Shown here one piece after another: positions 14,797 through 21,846 of a stretch of DNA of 36,997 nt. The notes below the pieces were generated by a model. It made no database searches. It was not told the origin of the DNA and saw only the letters and a program-made list of their open reading frames with translations. Both the position numbers and the translations under genes were made by a program. The DNA comes from Muribaculaceae bacterium (GTDB taxonomy: Bacteria > Bacteroidota > Bacteroidia > Bacteroidales > Muribaculaceae), in contig BLLX01000012.1 in NCBI GenBank assembly GCA_011959405.1, forward strand, positions 1 to 36,997, given 5' to 3'. Position 1 is the first letter of the stretch. Every line of letters begins with the position of its first letter.

Positions 14797-14995
14797 AATA
14801 AAAAGAGGGCGCAACACCCTTTTGGTTCTCTCTTTCGGTAAGGCTCTGGTAAACCCGGAATCAAGATTGAAGCAAAAGCAGCCTGCGTCCTCGGGTGAGG
14901 ATACACAGTTGCCATTGACTCCACCTTATGATTCCTTGTAGAATTTACCAGATTTTACCGAATCGGATGGTTGTCATTGCAAGAAGTGCAATATC
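14797..14995 (-). ncRNA. Structured small RNA candidate (about 200 nt), minus strand
   Basis: A 367-bp gap between genes holds nested pairings. TTCGGTAA (14834-14841) pairs with TTACCGAA (14955-14962), TCTGGTAAA (14845-14853) with TTTACCAGA (14944-14952), GGAATCA (14857-14863) with TGATTCC (14929-14935), and TCCTC (14888-14892) with GAGGA (14897-14901), flanked by CTGCG/CACAG. A further hairpin ATTGCA/TGCAAT lies at 14975-14991. The strand is set by the imperfect pairs: they are C-A mismatches read on plus but G-U wobbles read on minus, both in the apical stem and in the terminator hairpin. A long rod with an apical stem recalls 6S RNA or the Bacteroidales-1 motif, but I cannot confirm either. 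Confidence 0.55.
14800..14820 (-). terminator. Rho-independent terminator of the small RNA candidate
   Basis: On the minus strand AGGGT-GTTGC-GCCCT (14820-14806) is followed by C and five T (14805-14800). Confidence 0.6.
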
Positions 14996-15120
14996 GTATG
15001 TAGTTCTAATCTATATGTTTCGTATATTCACATTATTGGTTTATGAAAGCGAATTTACAAATTATTTTTTGAACTGCAAGGGATTATGCGCAGGTGCTTG
15101 CTATGTTTTATAACACAAAA

Positions 15121-16053
15121 TTAGCCACAATGACTGCCAGTTTCTGACAGCATTCCATATTTTTTATTCATTTCCTCAATGTTTCGAATGAATATTTTGC
15201 GCAGTCCAATCGGTTTGACAACCTCTATATCTGACCCGTATTTCATCAGCTCCATAATGAAATCGTACGACGGCACAAGATGCATTGAAAGGATATAGCC
15301 CTTAGAGTCTTCACTGACCAGCCGCTGGCTTCTGTGCAACGGTTTGCTCAATATATAGTCAATTTGTCCGCAACCAACATGTATCTCTATATCCTGCGGT
15401 TCGTGATTAAATTCGGGAGCATAAGAATTCACCCCGAACATATCTCCAAACCATTTGTCACAGTCGAAATCTTCCGGAACTTCAAATTGTTCATCAGTCA
15501 GCGAAAACTCTTTTATTCGGTCGAGCCCATACACAAGAGTCTTGTCAATAGCCGGTGAATACCCTACCATATACCACCGCTGATGATGCAGCTTAAGCCC
15601 CCATGGCTCCACAATGAAAGTAGTTGCGGCAGGAGCATAAAAACTTTGATATGTAATCTCTATTTTCCTGCCGTCTTCCATCGCATTAATGATGGGAATC
15701 AAGAACTGGCGACTTGATGGCACATCCTCTACGCTTATACGGCTCCGCATTTTACGATGTGATAATGATATGTTATTGATAGCAAAAGAATCAAGCAACC
15801 ATTGTTTCTCTGATGTCATCATCTTGACGTTCTCTATCTTATATTTTCCGGCAACACAGATTATATTGACATCAAACAGCCTCTCTACGGCTTTTCGATA
15901 TCTGTGAAACGTACGCTCAGGGAGCTCATCCTCCCCACGTTCGTTCAAGCACGAATATGACCATTTACGGTTTATGTCTTCACGGGAAATTCCTCCAGAC
16001 CGATAGATGACATCCATCAGCCAAAAATATCGGTTAATAAGCTCTGCTGCCAT
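15121..16053 (-). CDS. WYL-domain transcriptional regulator, 310 aa
   Basis: The N-terminal part (YFWLMDVIYRSGGISREDINRKW, then LPERTFHRYRKAVERLFDV) is a helix-turn-helix of the DeoR/YafY type. The central WYL domain is clear: IEITYQSFYAP, VEPWGLKLHHQRWYMVGYSP (the Q/R-WY-V-G-Y hallmark) and LDRIKEF. A C-terminal WCX region ends the protein. Such regulators bind nucleic-acid ligands and are common controllers of defence and mobile islands. The gene starts 1 nt after the metallophosphoesterase stop, so the two are co-transcribed. Confidence 0.9.
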   Translation of the reverse strand: MAAELINRYFWLMDVIYRSGGISREDINRKWSYSCLNERGEDELPERTFHRYRKAVERLFDVNIICVAGKYKIENVKMMTSEKQWLLDSFAINNISLSHRKMRSRISVEDVPSSRQFLIPIINAMEDGRKIEITYQSFYAPAATTFIVEPWGLKLHHQRWYMVGYSPAIDKTLVYGLDRIKEFSLTDEQFEVPEDFDCDKWFGDMFGVNSYAPEFNHEPQDIEIHVGCGQIDYILSKPLHRSQRLVSEDSKGYILSMHLVPSYDFIMELMKYGSDIEVVKPIGLRKIFIRNIEEMNKKYGMLSETGSHCG

Positions 16054-16054
16054 G

Positions 16055-16663
16055 TTATATATCTATAAGATTCTGGATATTTAATTGTGTATAGTCTTCG
16101 TTCATGATGGCTCCATTTGAATAAATGGCACCATCATGATTCAATATTCTATGCTGTCGGTGAATATGGCCGAAAAGATGCGCACGGATATTTAATGCAG
16201 ATAACTTGTTGAGCAGTTCCTCGGATCCATAATTGATAAATTCACCACTGATGCCATCGTCGAGGTCTAGGATGCCATAGGCAGGAGAGTGCGTAATCAG
16301 CACATCAGTGTCGGCTGGTATGTTGTCATAGTTGCAGCTCTGACGAGATGTGGCACAGTCGCCCATAAACATCGGCACGCCATAGAATTTAACGCCGTCA
16401 ATCTCGATACCCGAATTACACAGATAATGAACATTGGCATCAAGACCATCTATATCTGCACCATACATACATTCGTCATGATTGCCGCAGATAAAAATCT
16501 TGTGGCGATATGACAAATCGCAAAACCACTCAAGAAAATCAAGCGCTTCTTTTTCACTACCGGTCATAGTAAAATCACCTGAATGAACCAAGACATCGGC
16601 CGTAGGCAAATTTTTAAGTCTGTGATGGCATCCGTGAGTATCTGATATGTGTAGTATTTTCAT
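16055..16663 (-). CDS. Calcineurin-like metallophosphoesterase, 202 aa
   Basis: All five metal-binding blocks are present: ISDTHG (D8, H10), VHSGDF, CGNHDE, LITHSPAYG and FGHIHRQ. The compact size without extra domains fits the YfcE/MPPED-like group that cleaves phosphodiesters or phosphomonoesters; the substrate is unknown. Cytoplasmic. It is the first gene of a two-gene operon with the WYL regulator and has a strong promoter (16683-16708) with a 19-nt leader. Confidence 0.9.
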   Translation of the reverse strand: MKILHISDTHGCHHRLKNLPTADVLVHSGDFTMTGSEKEALDFLEWFCDLSYRHKIFICGNHDECMYGADIDGLDANVHYLCNSGIEIDGVKFYGVPMFMGDCATSRQSCNYDNIPADTDVLITHSPAYGILDLDDGISGEFINYGSEELLNKLSALNIRAHLFGHIHRQHRILNHDGAIYSNGAIMNEDYTQLNIQNLIDI

Positions 16664-16682
16664 GTACAGAATTTATTGAATG

Positions 16683-16708
16683 CAAAGTTAATAAACTTCA
16701 CTGACAAA
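16683..16708 (-). promoter_or_regulatory. Promoter of the metallophosphoesterase-WYL operon, TTTGTCAG-N10-TAACTTTG
   Basis: TAACTTTG (16690-16683, minus) with TTTG (16708-16705) at 14 nt. It is divergent from the plus-strand box at 16728-16735, so one regulator site could serve both directions. Confidence 0.6.
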
Positions 16709-16727
16709 TAATGGCAGTAGTAAATAC

Positions 16728-16735
16728 TAATTTTG
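16728..16735 (+). promoter_or_regulatory. -7 box TAATTTTG for the small membrane-protein gene
   Basis: Matches TAnnTTTG, 27 nt upstream of the ATG at 16763. No good -33 TTTG is seen. Confidence 0.45.
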
Positions 16736-16762
16736 CGCCATCCCCCCAATTTAATCACAACT

Positions 16763-16990
16763 ATGACTTTTGACGAACTACAGCACACATTAAACAAATC
16801 CGTGATCTACTTTGGTGCAGGCTCGAGTCTGGGCTACTGCATAGCCAACTATTGCCTGCTACGGCATGCTACGGTTTTTGCACTCGCAACTGGCCTTCTA
16901 TACTCTTTGCATCTGATTTGCAAATGGGTCATAGCATTAGTAGAAGAATACAAACGCTTAAAAGCACAAGAAAATGAAAACATTTCGTGA
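16763..16990 (+). CDS. Small membrane protein, 75 aa
   Basis: Unrecognised. MTFDELQHTLNKSVIYFGAG is followed by two hydrophobic stretches (YCIANYCLLRHATVFALATG, LLYSLHLICKWVIALV) and a charged C-terminal tail (EEYKRLKAQENENIS), which gives a probable two-pass membrane protein. I use the ATG at 16763 because the upstream TTG lies inside the promoter box. Its last 17 nt overlap the next start at 16974. Confidence 0.6.
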   Translation: MTFDELQHTLNKSVIYFGAGSSLGYCIANYCLLRHATVFALATGLLYSLHLICKWVIALVEEYKRLKAQENENIS

Positions 16991-17363
16991 ATACCTCAAT
17001 GATTGTCAGGTTCTTGGCCAATATCTTATGGAATCAATGAACCCGGGTCCTCTTGCGTCTAAAAAGCGTGAGAGCATCGATCGCAAGGAGCGGCAATTCT
17101 GGGAGGAGACATTTGCGCATAGCTCTCCCGGCGACTGACGTGGCATACTTTACGTACTGAAGCGCAAGCTTGAATATGACATGGGCTTCATGCGCGGCTT
17201 TGCCGACCACGCTGGGCGCGAACACGATGCCGACCGTATGCAGCTATGCTGCCGCCTGATAGATGGTGCCACTGCCGACATATATCCGGACGAACGAGCC
17301 CGCCGAATGCTCAGCCTCCTCTTCAAAGTTCTCGAACAGAACATAACCAAGTGGGATGACTGA
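16974..17363 (+). pseudogene. Phage/island-type gene split by an in-frame TGA
   Basis: One frame from ATG 16974 (MKTFREYLNDCQVLGQYLM) to 17363 is cut only by TGA at 17136-17138, after AHSSPGD; it resumes with RGILYVLKRKLEYDM. The likely ancestor had TGG (Trp), since PGDW-RGILYVLKRKL reads smoothly. The C-terminal part, HDADRMQLCCRLIDGA ... LLFKVLEQNITKWDD, resembles the C-terminus of the 273-aa protein at 10622-11443 and a domain common in Bacteroidales phages. Function unknown. The second part could be made alone from the ATG at 17181. Confidence 0.65.
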
Positions 17364-17376
17364 ATAATACAAAGGT

Positions 17377-17586
17377 ATGGACGGAAAGTTTAATAGTCTC
17401 AAAGAAGTGTCGGATTACGCCCACGGCTTAATCCGTGATAAGAGGGAGAAAGAACTCAAAGCTTTAAACCCTCTTGAACTGCTGAAGTGGTTTATTGCAT
17501 CACAAAGATTTGTGGCTGAGAAAGCAGTAGAATATATCAACAAAATCGGGATTAAAGTAAAAAAAGAGAGACTGAAGTCATCTTGA
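17377..17586 (+). CDS. Small basic hypothetical protein, 69 aa, 3' end formed by the IS
   Basis: MDGKFNSLKEVSDYAHGLIR followed by a helical lysine-rich body. The last codons (Lys-Ser-Ser-stop) come from the inverted repeat of the IS element that begins at 17574, so the native C-terminus was probably cut by the insertion. It starts 13 nt after the decayed gene before it. Function unknown. Confidence 0.5.
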   Translation: MDGKFNSLKEVSDYAHGLIRDKREKELKALNPLELLKWFIASQRFVAEKAVEYINKIGIKVKKERLKSS

Positions 17587-18493
17587 CTTTTTGAGTCTGT
17601 TAATGTGTTTAAGAAATATCACATGGAATGCCAGGAGATTCCACCCTTTCCAGCTGGAAACCGTTTTGTCGAAACGATTGAGTACGGATCGGAAAGAGAC
17701 CATCCAGGCATTTGTCCTCTCAATGCTATATCTGAGAGACAGGAGTTCTCTGTCCACAAGATATTTCTCATCGTTTTTGGTATGATTGTTGAAATCTACA
17801 TTAGCAATGATTCCGGCACTGTCACATTTTCTTCTGAAATCGTAACAGTCAAATCCGGCATCGGCATTGAGGAAAAGGCCGTCAATGGAAATTCCTGCGT
17901 TATCCATCATGCTAAAAATCTGGTCAAGCGACGTTCCAATCTCATGAACATCATGGCGCTTGCCGGATTTTGGCTCAGACATAGCCATCGGAATACCCTG
18001 ACGGTCAGTAATAAATATGGCATTGGTTGTCAGCGCCGCTTTATGCGCTGCTCCACCGACTTCCTCTCCTCTGCGCCGTGCCACGGTATGGCTGCCGTCA
18101 AGGTCGGCACTGGAGAGGTCTATTATGTCGCGATTGCGTCCAAGCAACGATTCCCAACTTTTTTGCCACGAACCGTCCTTGCTCCACTGCCGAAACTTCC
18201 CGAAGATTGTTTTATAATGGAGGACTACGTCGGTGAAGATCGCCATAGTGGGAATCATGTGCCATTGGCAGCCTGTCTTGAGCTTGTACAATATACACTG
18301 GATGACCTCGCAAAGGTCTCCCTTGCATGGGTAACCTCGTTTGGCGGTTGTCAGATACGGCAGGATTTCCACTCTTATGGTGTCTTTATCTATGAGTTCT
18401 ATCAATTCAAGGAGTGTTTAGGTGTGTTTTTTCTCATTACACTTAACACTCCTTATTGTATTTTGTATGTTTAAAATAAGTCAAGATGACTTC
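17574..18493. mobile_element. IS5-type insertion sequence, 920 bp, complete ends
   Basis: Perfect 16-bp terminal inverted repeats GAAGTCATCTTGACTT (17574-17589) and its complement (18478-18493) enclose one transposase gene on the minus strand. The flanks are ACT on the left and TAG on the right, and I see no convincing target duplication, so a flank may have been rearranged or the duplication may be very short. It lies exactly between the 3' ends of two convergent genes and supplies the stop codons of both. Confidence 0.85.
17578..18405 (-). CDS. IS5 family DDE transposase, 275 aa
   Basis: The cut-and-paste transposase of the surrounding element. DDE residues are visible as DLDGSHT (first D), LNADAGFDCYDFR (second D) and LRYSIERTNAWMVSFR (E in the C-terminal helix); the N terminus (ILPYLTTAKRG, QCILYKLKTGCQWHMIP) is the usual IS5 winged-helix region. 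The frame starts at TTG 18405; upstream in this frame is a TAA (18418-18420). An ATG at 18437 opens a different frame (MRKNTPKHSL) that would join smoothly after a -1 shift, so the real start may involve a frameshift or a one-base loss. Activity is uncertain for that reason. Confidence 0.85.
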   Translation of the reverse strand: MIELIDKDTIRVEILPYLTTAKRGYPCKGDLCEVIQCILYKLKTGCQWHMIPTMAIFTDVVLHYKTIFGKFRQWSKDGSWQKSWESLLGRNRDIIDLSSADLDGSHTVARRRGEEVGGAAHKAALTTNAIFITDRQGIPMAMSEPKSGKRHDVHEIGTSLDQIFSMMDNAGISIDGLFLNADAGFDCYDFRRKCDSAGIIANVDFNNHTKNDEKYLVDRELLSLRYSIERTNAWMVSFRSVLNRFDKTVSSWKGWNLLAFHVIFLKHINRLKKSR

Positions 18494-19242
18494 TAGCTCA
18501 TATAATCAAGCTGATACATGGATTCTACACAATTGTTCCACATAAATGAATTAAAGTTTTTGTTGGCTTGATTGAAATCAGTGTCGGAGATCTTCTCAAA
18601 GCGAAAGCCGGATTTTGCGTGGAGACCATTGTTATGATCGAGTGCATACTTCAGGCTACCATCTTTGAGGTTGGTTGCTTTGGCCGCATCCCTTTGACAT
18701 TGATGATAAGTCACAGAACCGTCAGAAGCGGTAACTTTGATACGTTGACTTGTCTTGCGTCGGGTTACATTCCTCTTGGCGATAGTTTCCGATGAGAGTA
18801 TCTTCCCCCTCCAAAAGCCTCCCCCATTCTTCTCCCGCCATGCTTTTGCTCCTGCCGTTGCAGCTTTTGGTTCCGAACCTCTCATCCTTCGACTTTGAGC
18901 TTCACGAGATCTTTTCTTGCCAGTATTTCCCTTCGAGATTTTGGCTATCTCTTCGGCTGACTTCTTACGGCCTGCGCTTATCTTCTTGAGAAGTTCTATC
19001 GTCTCAGATTTATGAGGTTTGCCTTGACGATTATCTCCATTCTGTTTGCGTCGAGCATCATCGAAAACCACTCCCTTATTGCCAGTTCCCCCAAGATTGC
19101 CATTAAGACCATTGTGATAAGAATCATACTTGGCAATATAATATGATTCACGCTCTATCAACTTATTTGTCAGCTCTTCCTTCGAAGAAGCAGTAATGCG
19201 CTCTAACACTTCATATCCCCAGGTATTAGATGGATTCTCAGG
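18493..19242 (-). pseudogene. GIY-YIG homing-endonuclease-like gene lacking its catalytic N terminus
   Basis: The open frame (GTG at 19209; coding sense continues upstream to about 19242 as ENPSNTWGYEVLE) contains the second half of a GIY-YIG nuclease: LIERESYYIAKYDS, then GLNGNLGGTG. It goes on with repeated NUMOD-like helices (KKISAGRKKSAEEIAKISKG, SSETIAKRNVTRR) and a DNA-binding tail (YHQCQRDAAKATNLKDGSLKY). The GIY...YIG strands that should lie upstream are replaced by an IS982 transposase fragment, so the protein cannot be an active nuclease. The stop codon uses the first base of the IS5 end. Confidence 0.7.
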
Positions 19243-19553
19243 AACATGGTTAGAGCCACAAATGACCGGGGCATGACCTCAACGAAGCGGTTGTAGGAGA
19301 ATGTCTGTGGAAACAAATGCGTCCAATGAATACGCACACATCCCAGATAATAGTGCCTGAAGTTTCGGTATGAATTGAAGTGGAAGCAGATCAGGATTGT
19401 GATGACCTCGGCATCCGACATCATGCGTTCTCTGCGCCTTTTCGGGGCATCAGCGGAGCTCGGAAGTGTGTTTTTTGCCATCTCGAGCTCAAATTCCTTG
19501 CAGAAATCGTCCGCAATACAAAAAATTTCAGTAACTTTACTCTCGGTAATCAT
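19203..19553 (-). pseudogene. IS982 family transposase, N-terminal fragment
   Basis: MITESKVTEIFCIADDFCKE, then RRRERMMSDAEVITILICFHF, NFRHYYLG and FSYNRFVEVMPR are the conserved N-terminal third of Bacteroidales IS982 transposases. After about MFLRIH the match ends and the sequence continues in another frame as the GIY-YIG gene; the whole DDE catalytic core is missing. The start is ATG 19553. A relic of an insertion or recombination that joined two mobile genes. Confidence 0.8.
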
Positions 19554-19689
19554 GATACAGTATTTATTGTTTAGCACCTCTAAATTGCTAAATATCAGCG
19601 AAATTACCAAAAGAACCAACAACTTTTTCAAGCTGTCGGTTCAACTTTTTTATAGCATTCCTTATCCCGAACTCGCGTTTACAATAAAA

Positions 19690-19721
19690 TTTGCATAGAA
19701 CGATTTTTTATGCGAACTTTG
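19690..19721 (+). promoter_or_regulatory. Promoter of the NVEALA locus
   Basis: TTTG at 19690-19693, a 20-nt spacer, then GAACTTTG at 19714-19721 (one mismatch to TAnnTTTG). It gives a leader of about 45 nt that ends in the palindrome at 19752-19771. Confidence 0.6.
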
Positions 19722-19751
19722 CGGTTGAGAATCGAAACAACATAAATTTTA

Positions 19752-19771
19752 AATAAATAGGCCTATTTATT
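19752..19771. promoter_or_regulatory. Perfect 20-bp palindrome abutting the NVEALA start codon
   Basis: AATAAATAGG is followed directly by its reverse complement, ending one base before the ATG at 19772. As RNA the ten bases can pair, although a tight loop would leave about eight; as DNA it is an ideal dimer-binding site. Either would control initiation in the AT-rich leader that Bacteroidetes ribosomes use. Confidence 0.6.
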
Positions 19772-20128
19772 ATGAATCGAAAAATTAAGTTGTTCATCGC
19801 ATCATTAGCTGTATTGGTATGTGCTTCGTTTGGAGTAGGTGTCTGCAATCAGGTTTACGCCAAAGTCTATACCGACGATGTGACATTGTCAAACATCGAA
19901 GCATTCGGATCCTCCCGTAGTCTTGATTGCTCGTACAAGCGCACTCAGTCGGAATGTTCTATTAAAATGACAGCCGGAGCTAAGGTCGATATTTTTGGAA
20001 TAGGCATCACTTCACCGAAAGCTGACGCTACTGTCTGGATTGATGGGGTAGTGATTTGTTCGGCAAATGGCGAGGATGCTTGCACGCCGATTGAATGTGC
20101 TGAACTTTATAAGATTATCAGGAATTAA
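19772..20128 (+). CDS. NVEALA-type secreted peptide, 118 aa
   Basis: Signal peptide MNRKIKLFIASLAVLVCASF up to about residue 29 (QVYA), then the family signature around VTLSNIEAFGSS (NVEALA as NIEAF). The mature part is about 88 residues with five cysteines (two early, three in VICSANGEDACTPIEC), so disulfides are likely outside the cytoplasm. Proteins of this family are phylum-specific, of unknown function, and often sit next to 6-bladed beta-propeller lipoproteins, as here. It leads a long co-directional gene set that ends in a tripartite efflux pump. Export or signalling roles are inference. Confidence 0.8.
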   Translation: MNRKIKLFIASLAVLVCASFGVGVCNQVYAKVYTDDVTLSNIEAFGSSRSLDCSYKRTQSECSIKMTAGAKVDIFGIGITSPKADATVWIDGVVICSANGEDACTPIECAELYKIIRN

Positions 20129-20139
20129 TTATCGGAAAG

Positions 20140-21291
20140 ATGATTAACGGCAAGATTTGTTGGGTTTTGGGGCTTATGCTTTCGTTAGCCTGTGGAGCCT
20201 TTCTTACTTCGTGCAAGAACGATGCTCAGGAGCTTGAGACTGCTGTCATTGATGTCAAGGTGGACGTTGAGACCAGCGCCTTGACTTCAGATTTTTTCAG
20301 CGGGTGGGATTATGTGGCCTTGGAGACTAATGATTCTTGTCTGATTCATAGCGTGAGGCGCTATGAGTTCAACGACAGTCTTATCGTTATCCAAAGCGGT
20401 TGCGAGATATTGACTTTTGACCGCAAAGGAAAGTTCAAAAGCGTATTCAATCGTCAGGGGCAAGGTCCTGAGGAATATGTACATCTGGATGCGTTCCGGT
20501 TGTGTAACGGCTTGATTTACATTTTAGATTGTGACGTTAGGGCGATTTCGGTTTACAAGACCGGCGGAGACTTCGTGAGGAAGATTAAACTCGACTCGTC
20601 ATATATTGATTTCTTTATGGTCAATGAGGATGAAATCGTACTTGCATCCGGTTGTTACAACAGCACGAAGTACGCTTTCGCCTGGGCCGACGGCAACGGC
20701 GAGGTAAAATCTCGTGCCGGACACTATAGCCAGGTTCACACAGTCATTATGTGGGACTACACTCCTTTTGCCGGGAAAAGAGGTGATAATCTCGTGGTTA
20801 ACGCACCCTTTATCCTGACCACATTTGAGCTCGGCGAATTTGAACTTGACCCGATTGCGAATTATACGTTCAATACCCCGAAACAACTGCCGGAACTCAC
20901 ATTGGAAACAGTGGACATCAACAAAATGGTTGATATTACAAAGAATCAACAGTTGGTACGTCAATTGGGGCATTATTGCATCAAGGACTCGATTGCTTTT
21001 CAATCATTTGGACTGTTTGAGCTATCCAGTGGCGGGTATGGGGCCAATTTAGTCAAGTACGATGCACGAACAGGAGCTCAAATCGCCCAAATACGGTTAG
21101 GCGTAACCGAATCCTCTGAATTTCCTTACATATGGGGCGGCAGGGTCGGTTTCTATGAAGATTGCTTGACTGAAGTTCGTAGTGCAGGATCACTGTTGGA
21201 CACTGATGATAGAAACGGAAGCGATTTTTGGGCAACGCAGGGCCTGACTGAGGATTCCAACCCGGTGATATTCTTCTATAAACTAAAATAA
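20140..21291 (+). CDS. 6-bladed beta-propeller lipoprotein, 383 aa
   Basis: Lipoprotein signal MINGKICWVLGLMLSLACGA with lipobox FLTSC (Cys 25), so it is probably tethered to a membrane. The body is repeated four-strand blades typical of the Bacteroidales 6-bladed propeller family: FSGWDYVALETND, SLIVIQSGCEILTFDRKGKF, GQGPEEYVHLDAF, GLIYILDCDVRAISVYKTGG, ending in NPVIFFYKLK. The PEEY motif in a Q/R-G-Q-GP-EEY context is characteristic. It follows the NVEALA gene by 11 nt, so they are co-transcribed; recognition of the NVEALA peptide is plausible but unproven. Confidence 0.85.
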   Translation: MINGKICWVLGLMLSLACGAFLTSCKNDAQELETAVIDVKVDVETSALTSDFFSGWDYVALETNDSCLIHSVRRYEFNDSLIVIQSGCEILTFDRKGKFKSVFNRQGQGPEEYVHLDAFRLCNGLIYILDCDVRAISVYKTGGDFVRKIKLDSSYIDFFMVNEDEIVLASGCYNSTKYAFAWADGNGEVKSRAGHYSQVHTVIMWDYTPFAGKRGDNLVVNAPFILTTFELGEFELDPIANYTFNTPKQLPELTLETVDINKMVDITKNQQLVRQLGHYCIKDSIAFQSFGLFELSSGGYGANLVKYDARTGAQIAQIRLGVTESSEFPYIWGGRVGFYEDCLTEVRSAGSLLDTDDRNGSDFWATQGLTEDSNPVIFFYKLK

Positions 21292-21319
21292 GATGTAAAT
21301 AATCTATTCGGACAATAAT

Positions 21320-21846
21320 ATGAGAAGCAGAACACAAATAATATATATCTGGCTGCTTCTCGTTCCATTTTTAGCTCTGATAGAGATTGGATTCGGAATA
21401 TTAGAACTGGTAGCCAACAAAGGTTTGTATTTGGGTGGCAGTTTCATCAATTCAGGGCCAAGCGCATGTTTCCTCGCCTGCACAGTTCCTCTGACTATCA
21501 GAATGTATCGAGGCAAGCGGAACAAGATAATTCGAGACATTGCATTGTTAATATGCGTCGGGAATGCCATACTAATTCCTTTATCGCTGAGTCGGACCGC
21601 AATTATAGCACTTGTAGTGGCTTTGGCAATCAGTTTTTTCCCCGAGCTGAAAGTATATGGTCGCGCCACTATCCCCATTATCTGCTGATGAACCTCTATC
21701 GCGAAACAAACCGAGACTCACTTGCTCTCAAGGAGGCGGCATATCTGCTCGAACAACCACCGAAAGTGCAAAGTCAGGCAATTGAGGATATGAAACTTGA
21801 AGCAGCAAGTTACATTCATTACCTTGACAGTTATTGCGATGATTAA
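21320..21846 (+). pseudogene. O-antigen-ligase-like membrane protein with internal deletion
   Basis: The first 122 codons encode four hydrophobic segments and the SRTAIIALVVALAIS motif of O-antigen ligase/polymerase proteins, then stop at 21688. In another frame, from about 21660, the text resumes as a TPR-like C-terminal tail (LLMNLYRETNRDSLALKEAA, LEAASYIHYLDSYCDD) that normally ends this Bacteroidales family. The catalytic periplasmic loop and several helices, some 300 residues, are missing. An internal deletion with frameshift explains both pieces. The stop overlaps the next gene start (GATGATTAA). Confidence 0.65.

Noticed and set aside
14797-14995. Identity of the structured RNA as SRP RNA, RNase P RNA or tmRNA.
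   Set aside because: The conserved GGAAG/AGCAG bulge of SRP, the GAGGAAAGTCC of RNase P and a tmRNA reading frame or tRNA-like end are all absent.
18426-18437. A AAA AAC slippery heptamer near ATG 18437 as a programmed -1 frameshift for the IS5 transposase.
   Set aside because: A -1 shift at that site runs into TAA (18418-18420) within three codons; the shift must happen later, where no slippery site is seen.
17605-18474. A 289-codon plus-strand open frame across the IS element.
   Set aside because: It is the antisense reading of the transposase gene, whose DDE motifs are unmistakable on the minus strand.
17571-18496. Target-site duplication for the IS5 element (TA, TNA, ANT or YTAR types).
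   Set aside because: Flanks ACT and TAG do not match in any register that I tried.
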